From NCBI GenBank assembly GCA_948956705.1, contig CARCZS010000015.1, positions 1 to 60,700 on the forward strand: DNA of 60,700 nucleotides, given 5' to 3'. The translations under genes were made by a program, and so were the position numbers. A model generated the notes under the pieces. It did not search any database. It saw only the letters and a list, made by a program, of their open reading frames with translations, and was not told the DNA's origin. The stretch comes from an uncultured Phocaeicola sp. (lineage in GTDB: Bacteria; Bacteroidota; Bacteroidia; Bacteroidales; Bacteroidaceae). Of the stretch, positions 18,329 to 27,463 are shown in pieces (position 1 is the first letter of the stretch; each line of letters begins with the position of its first letter).

Positions 18329-19385
18329 CTACGGAGCTAAACTGCAAGCCTATGCATTGGCCACATATTTGACTTCTATAGGCTTCGAGGCCGAAGTCAT
18401 TGACTACGGAAATATCGGGGAGGAGAAATTGCGCAAAATAGGCACAAAAAGCCTGAAAGATTTTATTGTAACAACATTATGCTATATTGCTTCGAGCATC
18501 GCTGAACCGCAAAGAATACGGCATTTTGACGAGTTCATGGACATCATACCTCACTCGCCCAAGCATTATGACAAGGCAAATATTGCAGAGGCCAACGATA
18601 AGTATGATTATTTTATTACAGGAAGTGACCAAGTATGGAACCCAAAATACAACGAAGGCGACCTGACCTACTTGCTTGATTTCGTAAAGGATAATAAAAA
18701 GATATTTTCATACGCCGCAAGTTTCGGTGTGTCACAACTTCCCGATGATATACTCCAAGTTTACAAACCTTTGCTCAAGAGGTTTAACAAAATTCTTATC
18801 CGCGAAGTTACTGGGAAAACTTTGTTGCATACACAATTAGGATTGGATTCACAAGTAGTACTCGATCCCACATTTTTGCTTTCCCGCAGCCAGTGGGAGA
18901 AGATGGCAAATTATCCGTTATCAAAACAACAGAAATATATACTGAGTTTTCAGATTATAAATAGAGACGTTCACTACGATGCCATGCTTGATTACTTGCA
19001 CCGCAAGCTGGGATATGAGGTGATAGAACTGAAAGATTCGTTCCGCTACAAGCCATGGAAGTGGCCCATTTATGCCAAAGCTGGCCCGAAAGAGTTTTTA
19101 GGTTTGATAAAGAATGCCGAAATGGTGGTGACCAATTCTTTCCACGCAACAGTTTTTTCCATTCTTTTCCACAGATCGTTTTTTTGCTCACGGAATAGTT
19201 TTGGATTCAATTCCCGTATGGAAAACCTTACAGGTGGTCTTGGCTTGGCAGACAGAATGTTTGATTCTTCGACATTTCTCCACTCTATATCCGATACAGA
19301 TGTGGTATATGAGAAAGTGGATGAAATACTCGAAGCAAAAATATCGGCAACTAAACAAATCATAGAAAAGACTTTTGCAAAATGA
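18288..19385 (+). CDS. polysaccharide pyruvyl transferase family protein
   Basis: The second member of this family in the locus, about 365 aa. Motifs: GILTYHRAYSYGAKLQAYAL at the start, DYFITGSDQVWNPKYN, FSYAASFGVSQLP, VVLDPTFLLSRSQW and VTNSFHATVFSILFHRSFF. ATG 18288 places the conserved beta-strand at the N-terminus; the longer open frame from 18195 only adds residues translated from the end of the preceding gene. Two family members in one locus suggest two acidic ketal decorations or one true pyruvyl transferase plus a relative with another donor. Confidence 0.88.
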   Translation: MEKIGILTYHRAYSYGAKLQAYALATYLTSIGFEAEVIDYGNIGEEKLRKIGTKSLKDFIVTTLCYIASSIAEPQRIRHFDEFMDIIPHSPKHYDKANIAEANDKYDYFITGSDQVWNPKYNEGDLTYLLDFVKDNKKIFSYAASFGVSQLPDDILQVYKPLLKRFNKILIREVTGKTLLHTQLGLDSQVVLDPTFLLSRSQWEKMANYPLSKQQKYILSFQIINRDVHYDAMLDYLHRKLGYEVIELKDSFRYKPWKWPIYAKAGPKEFLGLIKNAEMVVTNSFHATVFSILFHRSFFCSRNSFGFNSRMENLTGGLGLADRMFDSSTFLHSISDTDVVYEKVDEILEAKISATKQIIEKTFAK

Positions 19386-20557
19386 AAACCATTTGTTTCG
19401 TTTCCATGGGTGAATTGCTTGTCACCAAGGGGGGCATTCACCGGGTCACATACTGCTTGATGAATGAGCTGAAGAAACGCGGCTATCGCTGCATCTACTT
19501 GTTTTACCCAATAGATGAATCATGCTATTATACCGGCAATGTCGAAGACGAAGTACACAAGCTTTCTCCAGAGCAAGTGGAAAATTATCTTACCCAAGAG
19601 AAGGTGGATGTGGTGGTTAACCAACAAGCTATTTTTAGTACATCGTTCACGAAACTAGTATTAGGCTTTAATTTGCGTCGTTTCAAATATATATCAGTTT
19701 TTCACAATACTCCTGCTATTTACGAAAAGACATTAACATTTTCAAGACTTTGGTATAACTTCTTACATCAGCGTGGAGTCTCTGCTAAGATGTCGAATTG
19801 CGTGAGAATGATAGTTTACCCTTTATGGAAGCAGAGGGTTGTTAAAGGGGCAGGGAAGATGTATGCTGTCAACTACGATGCCAGTGACAAATGCGTGATG
19901 CTGTCGAGCAACGATTGGCCTACACTTGGCCGCTACCTTAAACATGACGTAAGTGAGAAATGTGTGACCATACATAATCCACTTACATTTGACACAATTG
20001 AGACAGCAGAATGTTTATGCCATAAGAAAAAAAATGTGTTGATTGTGTCAAGGCTTAACAATTTTGAGAAACGTCTTGACCGTGCACTCAAGATATGGAA
20101 GAAGATAGAGACCGGCGGCTTTGATGATTGGCATTTGTATATAGTCGGCTGGGGGCTTCAAGAAAAAATGCTCCACAACCTTGCTCGAAAATTAAAACTA
20201 AGAAATGTGCATTTTGAAGGACGGCAACCGTCGGAACCATATTACCATAATGCTTCTATCTTCATGATGACAAGTGCGGTGGAAGGCTGGGGACTGACAC
20301 TGACCGAGTCAATGCAGACGGGTGTTGTACCGATAGCTTTTGACAGTTACCCGGCATTGCACGAGATTATCACCGACCGCTATGATGGTTGTATAATCCG
20401 CGACAACGATTTGGATGCATACGCTGTTTGCATGGAGGAACTGATGCGCAACCGCAAAGAGCGTGAGCGAATAGCTCGGAACGGTATTGAGAGTTGCAAG
20501 CGATTTGAAACTGATAAAATAATTGTACAATGGGTAAAATTGATAGAAAGTCTATAA
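19382..20557 (+). CDS. glycosyltransferase family 4
   Basis: A 391-aa GT-B enzyme. Landmarks are VTKGGIHRVTYCLMNEL, VLIVSRLNNFEKRLDRALKI, EGRQPSEPYYHNASIFMMTS and EGWGLTLTESMQTGVVPIAF. The last two closely resemble the GT4 at 11160-12344, so they may be paralogues that act on related acceptors. It overlaps the pyruvyl transferase by ATGA and the next GT by 28 bases, meaning tight translational coupling. Confidence 0.9.
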   Translation: MKTICFVSMGELLVTKGGIHRVTYCLMNELKKRGYRCIYLFYPIDESCYYTGNVEDEVHKLSPEQVENYLTQEKVDVVVNQQAIFSTSFTKLVLGFNLRRFKYISVFHNTPAIYEKTLTFSRLWYNFLHQRGVSAKMSNCVRMIVYPLWKQRVVKGAGKMYAVNYDASDKCVMLSSNDWPTLGRYLKHDVSEKCVTIHNPLTFDTIETAECLCHKKKNVLIVSRLNNFEKRLDRALKIWKKIETGGFDDWHLYIVGWGLQEKMLHNLARKLKLRNVHFEGRQPSEPYYHNASIFMMTSAVEGWGLTLTESMQTGVVPIAFDSYPALHEIITDRYDGCIIRDNDLDAYAVCMEELMRNRKERERIARNGIESCKRFETDKIIVQWVKLIESL

Positions 20558-21813
20558 AAGTGTTGTGGGTATCATTAGTCAAGTTCCCTCCGCTGTGCGA
20601 GCATTTGGGTGAAACTATTCCGGCACATTGCGGATGGATGTATTCCTCGGCCAAGGCATTGCTAAGGATGATGCCCGAAGTACGGCTTGGCGTGATGGTT
20701 TATTCTTACGGCAGGAGTTATGAACGGTATGAAATTGACGGTGTTACATACTACCTTATTCCTACGGGAAGGATAGACCGAACGTCGAAGAAACAAATCG
20801 AGACTTGCCGCAGGGCGATACGTGATTTTGCCCCAGACTTGATGCATATCCACGGCACGGAACATTCACTGGCCAAAGCTGCTTGCGTGGCCAATGAGAA
20901 TGGTACGCGCATGGTGGCAAACATTCAGGGGCTTGCCGGGCCTTATATGCGTTATGCCGATGGTGGACTTTCGTTGTGGAACAAATGGACAAACATCACT
21001 CCGCTTGACTTCTATCGGGGTACATTTCTACTCAATGCAAAACGCAATTTCAAGCATCGAGCCGAATGTGAGAATTATGTCCTCACGTATATTACTGACA
21101 TCGTGGGGCGTACTCAGTGGGATTGTGACCATGTGATGACCGTTAATCCTCGACTGCGTTATCACTTTATGAATGAAACATTGCGAGATTCGTTTTATGA
21201 AGTTCCCCGTTGGAATTATGCCCAGTGTAAAAAACATACGATTTTCGTGAGCAACAGCGGTTCGCCACTGAAAGGTGCACATCAGGTGCTGAAGGCATTG
21301 CCTATTATCTTGCGGCAATATCCCGACACGGTGGTCAATTTCTGCGGTAGCCGTGTTATGAGTAATAATCTGAAAGACATTCTTCGTTTCCAAGGCTACC
21401 ACCTATATCTTCGTCGATTGGTAAAGCGATTACAATTGCAGGAGCATGTGCATTTCCTTGGGTCTCTTTCAGAAGCTCAGATGAAACAACAATTCCTTGA
21501 CGCTAACGTGTATGTCATGCCCAGTGCCATTGAAAACTCGCCCAACTCGTTGTGCGAAGCGCAAATTCTTGGCACGCCGGTGGTGGCAAGCTACTGCGGC
21601 GGCATCCCCACGTTGCTCACCGACGGACTGACGGGCTACTTCTATCGCTATGAAGAATATGAACAGCTGGCACAAACGGTGATGAGGTTGTTTGGGCAAG
21701 AAAGTGACATCGGACTGTCGGCTGCCGAAATGGAAGTGGCCGGTAAGCGACACGATAGAGAAAAGAATGCCCTGCGGCTTGCGGAGATTTATAACGATAT
21801 AATGCAGCATTAA
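20530..21813 (+). CDS. glycosyltransferase family 4
   Basis: A 427-aa GT-B enzyme. The N-terminal acceptor domain has VLWVSLVKFPPLCEHLG and DLMHIHGTEHSLAKAA. The second domain opens with HTIFVSNSGSPLKGAHQVLK and carries the donor site PSAIENSPNSLCEAQILGTP with a conserved glutamate pair. ATG 20530 overlaps the previous gene by 28 bases. It should add one sugar in the capsule repeat unit; specificity is unknown. Confidence 0.9.
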   Translation: MGKIDRKSIKVLWVSLVKFPPLCEHLGETIPAHCGWMYSSAKALLRMMPEVRLGVMVYSYGRSYERYEIDGVTYYLIPTGRIDRTSKKQIETCRRAIRDFAPDLMHIHGTEHSLAKAACVANENGTRMVANIQGLAGPYMRYADGGLSLWNKWTNITPLDFYRGTFLLNAKRNFKHRAECENYVLTYITDIVGRTQWDCDHVMTVNPRLRYHFMNETLRDSFYEVPRWNYAQCKKHTIFVSNSGSPLKGAHQVLKALPIILRQYPDTVVNFCGSRVMSNNLKDILRFQGYHLYLRRLVKRLQLQEHVHFLGSLSEAQMKQQFLDANVYVMPSAIENSPNSLCEAQILGTPVVASYCGGIPTLLTDGLTGYFYRYEEYEQLAQTVMRLFGQESDIGLSAAEMEVAGKRHDREKNALRLAEIYNDIMQH

Positions 21814-21816
21814 ACT

Positions 21817-23004
21817 ATGTTTGAAAAGATAAGGCCATATCTCAATTTTAGGTATTTCCTGTATTTCTTCAGTTTCATCGCAGGCTGGCCGTGCGTATTC
21901 TACCTAATGGGGTGGTTGCCCCATTATACGGTGAACTACGTGTTGCTGTTTGTCATGGCAATGTCGTATGTCATAATAAGGAAATGTGGCCAATTTGACA
22001 AACCAATAAACGATCTGATCTTGATTCAGGTATTTGGGTGGATTTTCTTTTCATTAATCCATATGGATACTTCATATTATACAAGAATCATATTGCTGCT
22101 AACTACCTTTGCTATACTAAGGATTCAGCAAGATGAGGGTGGCTCATTGGATTTCTGCAAAACGTATGATGTATGGTTGGTGGTTCAAGCAATAAGCGGA
22201 ACAATAGGGATTTTATTAGTACTCGGTGGATTATTGCAGCCTATTTTCAAATTTGTTGAGATGGATATGCGACCCGGGTATTTCTTTGGATTATTCACTA
22301 CAAATACCTACTTTGGGGGACTTGTCCGTAATGCCGGATTTTATGATGAGCCGGGAGCCTTGGCGTTTTGGGGAATCTATGCATTGATAATTAATAAGAT
22401 GTTTGTAAAAAACACAAAAATAGAGATACTTTTAATTGTCGGTTTGATATCAACCATGTCTGTGGCATATTTCATACAGTTGGCGATATATTTATTAGTG
22501 TTTTACCGCAAGCAATCTTGGAAACTGATAATGATTGCGGCTGTGATTCTCATAACGCTAAAGTTCATAACATCCTATAATGAAGCTATGGACAGTGCTT
22601 TTTGGGGCAGGTTTCAGTATGACGAATCCACAGGTACGATTTCGGGAGATAATAGAAGCGTCTTGATGGAACGATGCTGGCGCATCTTCTGTGACTATCC
22701 CATATTAGGCATGGGAGCAAGAAATCTGGTGTCACCCGAAGTTGCTTCGAAATATGGTTTTGTCGGGGCTAACTTTTTTTTCAATTGGGCTGCAGACGGG
22801 ATCGTGGGGGCGATTATTACTTACTTGCCTCTGATATACTTGTTCCATTTAGGCAGGTATGATAAAAAGTTGTATGGCATAGGATTGTTGATGCTGTTAG
22901 GTTTCTTGCAACGACCTTATGACAGCACCCAATTACTGTACCCTATGATGACTTATACAATCGTATATCAAGCTTATTACTCAATCTTTTATAGAAATGA
23001 ATAA
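21817..23004 (+). CDS. wzy: Wzy-type capsule polymerase (O-antigen ligase/polymerase-like)
   Basis: A 395-aa integral membrane protein with about ten hydrophobic segments and a large loop between about residues 150 and 185 (FFGLFTTNTYFGGLVRNAGF, then YDEPGALAFWG). Such a loop with an arginine near a Y/F-DEPGA segment is usual in Wzy and EpsG-like polymerases. A second polar segment (SGDNRSVLMERCWRIF, DYPILGMG) fits the O-antigen ligase/polymerase domain. It is the only polymerase candidate in the locus and should join flipped repeat units in the periplasm. Wzy proteins vary greatly, so the call rests on topology, motif and context. Confidence 0.85.
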   Translation: MFEKIRPYLNFRYFLYFFSFIAGWPCVFYLMGWLPHYTVNYVLLFVMAMSYVIIRKCGQFDKPINDLILIQVFGWIFFSLIHMDTSYYTRIILLLTTFAILRIQQDEGGSLDFCKTYDVWLVVQAISGTIGILLVLGGLLQPIFKFVEMDMRPGYFFGLFTTNTYFGGLVRNAGFYDEPGALAFWGIYALIINKMFVKNTKIEILLIVGLISTMSVAYFIQLAIYLLVFYRKQSWKLIMIAAVILITLKFITSYNEAMDSAFWGRFQYDESTGTISGDNRSVLMERCWRIFCDYPILGMGARNLVSPEVASKYGFVGANFFFNWAADGIVGAIITYLPLIYLFHLGRYDKKLYGIGLLMLLGFLQRPYDSTQLLYPMMTYTIVYQAYYSIFYRNE

Positions 23005-24103
23005 TCTCGTTTTTTGGGCGCATTCGTATTGTCGCTCAACCCTTAAGTTTTATTCTGAATTAGCTAAAGCTCTTTCAAGGAATTGCTTCATATACACATG
23101 GATTGAAAACTTAGATTTGAGATCGGCTACCGGATTTAGCAATTCTGAGTTTTCGGATTTGAAAATTGTGCATATAGGAAATGATATTGATTTAGCAGAA
23201 AAAACATTGGCCAATCATATTGATGATTACAATATATTTTGCGCATATCAAACATGCCCTGTCTATCAGCATTTAATGAATATTTTAATCAGAAAGAAGA
23301 CCCGGTATGGAATGTTTTCCGAAGCTCCGTGTAATATGGACGAATATCCGAAAAGATTTTTCAAGGAGCTTTATTTAAGATGCTTTTTACCTGTAAAATT
23401 AAAAAATATTATATCCAATGCTGATTTTATCTTGAACGCTTCCGGATATTATGAAAAGGGATTGTTCAACCTCGGATGGAAACCAGAACAGATAATTTCA
23501 TGTGGGTACTACCCGCCTCGAATTCCCGGCAGCAAGCTAATGGAACGAACTGAAAACAATTGGCATAACTTTACAATTCTTCTGTCGGGACTACACCAAT
23601 GGCACAGGTCTCCTTGGATATTACTGGAAGCATTAGACATATTGAAAAAAAAAGGCTTCATGCCCAAGTGCTATATCACGCAGTCTGGACCATACCTCGG
23701 TAAAGTGCAAGATTATGCGAAGAAACGGCAACTGTCAAATGTGGAGTTCCTTGGTTTTGTAGATATTTCCAAATTGATAGATTTGTATGAGTCATGTTCG
23801 GTTTATGTGGGTTGCGGAAATTATGAGCCATGGGGAATGAGGTTGAACGACTGCCTACAGTGTGGCGCACCATTAATTGTCAATCGAGGCATGGGAGGAG
23901 TTAAGATGGTCGATGAGTATAATTGTGGACTCAGCTTCAACCGTGGCGATTATATAGGCTTGGCAAATGCAATGGAAAGACTGATGACTGACAAAGCATT
24001 GTATTTGCAAATTGCAAAGAATGCCATATATGCAGCTGAAGAAATTAGGCCGGAAAAGGCTACAGTAAAATATGCCGCTAAAATAAAGAAATTCATTCAA
24101 TAA
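22997..24103 (+). CDS. glycosyltransferase (GT4-like)
   Basis: A 368-aa probable GT-B glycosyltransferase that overlaps the polymerase gene by 8 bases. The start is LVFWAHSYCRSTLKFYSELA. The second domain contains FTILLSGLHQWHRSPWILLE, VEFLGFVDISKLIDLYESCS and the donor region GNYEPWGMRLNDCLQCGAPL, which lines up with the EX7E segment although the first acidic residue context is altered. Similarity to classical GT4 is weaker than for its neighbours. Confidence 0.8.
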   Translation: MNNLVFWAHSYCRSTLKFYSELAKALSRNCFIYTWIENLDLRSATGFSNSEFSDLKIVHIGNDIDLAEKTLANHIDDYNIFCAYQTCPVYQHLMNILIRKKTRYGMFSEAPCNMDEYPKRFFKELYLRCFLPVKLKNIISNADFILNASGYYEKGLFNLGWKPEQIISCGYYPPRIPGSKLMERTENNWHNFTILLSGLHQWHRSPWILLEALDILKKKGFMPKCYITQSGPYLGKVQDYAKKRQLSNVEFLGFVDISKLIDLYESCSVYVGCGNYEPWGMRLNDCLQCGAPLIVNRGMGGVKMVDEYNCGLSFNRGDYIGLANAMERLMTDKALYLQIAKNAIYAAEEIRPEKATVKYAAKIKKFIQ

Positions 24104-24108
24104 AGATT

Positions 24109-25173
24109 ATGAGATATTTCATTACAAACGTACTTCCCCATCATTTATCAGGAAAGTATAAGATTTCTTATGCAGCCGCCAACTTTAGCTGGGCGCTAAT
24201 ACACAGTTCTGTCTTTGATGAAGTTTTTTCTATTGCGCCCCTTAACGTTTCAGGAGCTATAGATGATGTTGACATGCCAGAGCTTGTTTACTCTGATTGG
24301 AGAAAGAGAGGAAAAATCCTTCAAAAGCTCGCACCCATAAAAGAGAGCTTTCTGATTTTTAGAAAAATCAAACGCAATAGTAATGTCTGGTTTTATAACA
24401 TAAGTATTCTGAACATTGTTTTATTTTTCCTGTGCAAATGGTTCAAACCTTCAGCACATTGCAATGTGATAATATTGGATATTTATATTCCGAAAAGAAA
24501 GTTGTCGCTTGAGGCTTTATTCCTTTGGGCAATAAATCATGCAAACTCAACAATTAAGTTGTCGGATTCACCTCTTTTTACTTGCAAAAAAACAGAATGC
24601 CTGCCGGGTGTCGTACCTTTTAATGCCCCCCTATTCCCAATAATAGAAAGTGTGAAGGCCGAATTTTTACTTTCGGGACTATTACGCGAAGACATTTCCC
24701 AGATTTCGTTGATTATCAGAGTTTTTTCCAAAATAAAAAATGCTACATTATATATAACAGGATTTTCTGAAAAAGAAGAGGAGATGAAACTGGAATGTAG
24801 CAAATATCCCAATATTCATTACTATGGTGAATTATCTTTCAATAGGTATATGGATTTACTCCATAAGGTCTCATTTCTGTTAAGCACAAGAGATCCAAAA
24901 GAAAAAGGCAATCAATGCAATTTCCCCTCAAAAATAATTGAAGGGATTCTGCATAACCGCATAATAATTTCGACAATAAAATACAAGCAATTGGCTGGCT
25001 TAAAATATTTTTTCGTTTCATCTGATGAAGATGAATTGAAAAATCAAATTGAGGGAATCATTAGAATGGATTCCGTTGGACTTATCCGGTATGCCAACCA
25101 ATCAAACTATGCCAAATCAATGTTCAATCCCAATAGATGGGGTGAAATAATGAATTCATTGGAAAAGGTTTGA
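24109..25173 (+). CDS. probable glycosyltransferase (divergent GT-B)
   Basis: A 354-aa protein recognised as a glycosyltransferase only by its C-terminal half: LYITGFSEKEEEMKLECS, IHYYGELSFNRYMDLLHKVS, and LLSTRDPKEKGNQCNFPSKI with a following EG, which looks like the donor-binding segment of GT1/GT4-like proteins. The N-terminal half (MRYFITNVLPHHLSGKYKIS) is unlike the other GTs here. Base composition is more AT-rich than the GT4 genes at 17-21 kb. A role in repeat-unit assembly is inferred from position. Confidence 0.68.
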   Translation: MRYFITNVLPHHLSGKYKISYAAANFSWALIHSSVFDEVFSIAPLNVSGAIDDVDMPELVYSDWRKRGKILQKLAPIKESFLIFRKIKRNSNVWFYNISILNIVLFFLCKWFKPSAHCNVIILDIYIPKRKLSLEALFLWAINHANSTIKLSDSPLFTCKKTECLPGVVPFNAPLFPIIESVKAEFLLSGLLREDISQISLIIRVFSKIKNATLYITGFSEKEEEMKLECSKYPNIHYYGELSFNRYMDLLHKVSFLLSTRDPKEKGNQCNFPSKIIEGILHNRIIISTIKYKQLAGLKYFFVSSDEDELKNQIEGIIRMDSVGLIRYANQSNYAKSMFNPNRWGEIMNSLEKV

Positions 25174-25210
25174 CATAATAACTTTATTTTCCATTTCAAA
25201 GATCATAACA

Positions 25211-26368
25211 ATGAAAGTATTACAAACCATTGCTGGTTTTGGGGCCTTGTATGGTGGCATAGCCACCTGTACGTATGATTTGATTTCGGCGATGCACGAC
25301 ATTGGTTTTCCGCTCGACTTGCTGACTTTGGAAGTAAAGAATTCAGCTGACAAGTTGATGGGAAAAGGAGAAGACTGGATTAAGGCGTTACCCAACGATG
25401 CGGTCACACCCTACGAGTATTCAAAGAGGATTGCCCAATATCTAAAGAGTCATGATTACGACCTGTACCACACCAACGGCCTGTGGATGTATTGCAACCA
25501 CGTAACCTGCTCTGTGGCTCGGCATCGCCGCAAGCCATATATCATCACCCCCCACGGGATGCTTTATCCCGATGCGCTCCATCGCTCATATTGGAAAAAA
25601 TGGCCGTTGATACAGCTTTGCTTCCGCAACGACATTGGCTGCGCCGACTGTATGCACGTCACATGCAAAGCCGAGATGGAACATGTGCGCAACTTCGGTT
25701 ACCGAAACCCCATCGCCATCATTCCTAACCCTGCCAACCTGCCCGATTATTTAGACGAAGTGGCGACAGCGAAACCGCCCTTTCTGGGGTACGACTTGCC
25801 AAGAAAATTTGGTTTCCTTGGTAGGTTGCACCCCATAAAGAAGGTTGAGAACCTTCTTTATGGGGTAGCGAAGTTGCCATCGCCGCAAGATTGCGAACTC
25901 GTGATTATGGGCAAGGGAGATGACGCATACGAGCAATTCCTGCGCAGCGAAGTGGCTCGACTCGGGCTGAAAAATGTGAAATTCAGCGGTTTCGTATCGG
26001 GACGCGAGAAATTTGAGCAACTGGCACAGCTCTCGTGCCTGTTCGTGCCGAGCGACTTCGAGAATTTCGGCATGATAGTCACCGAAGCATTGTCGGTGGG
26101 CACGCCGGTCATGGCCAGCCTTGGCACACCTTGGGAGGAATTGAACACGGTGGGTTGCGGCTGGTGGACTGACCGCTCGCCCGAAAACATTGCCACCGTC
26201 ATGCATCAAGTCCTTGAAATGCCAATGGAGGATCTTCTCACAATGGGCGAAAAAGGACGCGAGCTTGTGCACCGGAAATACACTGCGCCACAAGTGGCCC
26301 GGCAAATGCAGCAATTGTATGAATGGTTGACGGGCAACGGCAGCCAACCTGTTTTTATTCACGTTTAA
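25211..26368 (+). CDS. glycosyltransferase family 4
   Basis: A 385-aa GT-B enzyme. The start is LQTIAGFGALYGGIATCTYD and the acceptor domain has DLYHTNGLWMYCNHVTCSVA and ITPHGMLYPDAL, a segment frequent in Bacteroides GT4s. The second domain opens with KFGFLGRLHPIKKVENLLYG and carries FVPSDFENFGMIVTEALSVG (EX7E donor motif). The gene is richer in G+C than its neighbours at 22-25 kb, which fits mosaic assembly of the locus. Only 37 bases separate it from the gene before. Confidence 0.92.
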   Translation: MKVLQTIAGFGALYGGIATCTYDLISAMHDIGFPLDLLTLEVKNSADKLMGKGEDWIKALPNDAVTPYEYSKRIAQYLKSHDYDLYHTNGLWMYCNHVTCSVARHRRKPYIITPHGMLYPDALHRSYWKKWPLIQLCFRNDIGCADCMHVTCKAEMEHVRNFGYRNPIAIIPNPANLPDYLDEVATAKPPFLGYDLPRKFGFLGRLHPIKKVENLLYGVAKLPSPQDCELVIMGKGDDAYEQFLRSEVARLGLKNVKFSGFVSGREKFEQLAQLSCLFVPSDFENFGMIVTEALSVGTPVMASLGTPWEELNTVGCGWWTDRSPENIATVMHQVLEMPMEDLLTMGEKGRELVHRKYTAPQVARQMQQLYEWLTGNGSQPVFIHV

Positions 26369-26380
26369 TCGTAACTTCTA

Positions 26381-27456
26381 ATGGAAATACTTACAAAAAG
26401 ACTTGCATATATAGATGCAATGCGTGGATTCACCATGATTCTTGTAGTTTTCAGTCACGTTCAATATTTTGGTTATGGTGAATTTATCCAATCGGTGTAT
26501 AATTTTTGTGGGGGGGTAGTTGCTTGATATACAGGGATTTAATCACGCTATTCTTCATGCCTCTATTTTTTTTCATAAGTGGATTCGTCCTTTACAAACC
26601 CGATGTAGAATGGAATGGTATTATGAGCTTCAAATTCATTGCTAAAAAAGCTTTACAACTGCTTGTACCTACGTTGGTTTTCATTTCACTATATATCTTT
26701 GTGTATAATTCACCTCTGAACTTGCTTTGTCGGTCGGGACGCTTGGGCTATTGGTTCACCATTGCGTTATTTGAGTATTATTTGCTTTATACATTATTCC
26801 GATGGATATGTTACAGGTTGCATCGCCACGAAGGTACTGACTGGCTACTATTGTCAGGCTCGGCAATATTATATTTCGCAGTTACACAGTCTGTCTTAAA
26901 CCGATTGGGCGTAAACAATGAAACAATCAGTTTGTTGGGGTTAGATCAGCTTAGGTTTTTCTTTTATTTTGCTATTGGGTCGTTAGTTAGGAAGCATTTT
27001 TCGTGGTTCAAAGAACTTTTAGAGAATGGTAAAATAATCACATTGTTGATAATAGCATTTTTCTCATTATTCTTAATCGTGCACCGCAGTGGTTTCACAT
27101 TCGGTAATGCTATGATGTACCATCTTTACAATTTCATTGGTGGACTAATGGCACTTTTTATAGTGCTCATTTTTTTCTACAAATATCAATATGTTTTCGA
27201 GAACACATGTAAAATGGGTAAATGGCTTCAATACATCGGTCGCAACACACTGGCTATATATATGTTGCATTACTTTTTCTTGCCACGAAATTTACAATTC
27301 ATCGGCAACTTTTTTATGCAGCACTCCAATCCAACTTTGGAACTATTTATCACAATGGGTATAGCTATTCTCGTCATCATCATTTCGTTGATAACCAATG
27401 CTATGATATGCACAAGCCCTTTTTTAGCCCATTATCTTTTGGGCGTTAAAAAATAG
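26381..27456 (+). pseudogene. membrane acyltransferase (acyltransferase 3 type), split at a G7 run
   Basis: An acyltransferase of about 358 aa in two frames. The first (26381-26527) reads RLAYIDAMRGFTMILVVFSH, the family N-terminus with the catalytic histidine region, and ends right after a G7 run at 26510-26516. The second frame continues YRDLITLFFMPLFFFISGFV to the stop at 27456, with GRNTLAIYMLHYFFLP near the end. Eight (or five) G would restore the frame. Without the first 48 residues the protein would lack the active-site histidine, so the gene as given should be off. It lies 7 bases before a WcaF-type acetyltransferase. Confidence 0.82.
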
Positions 27457-27463
27457 ATGATTT

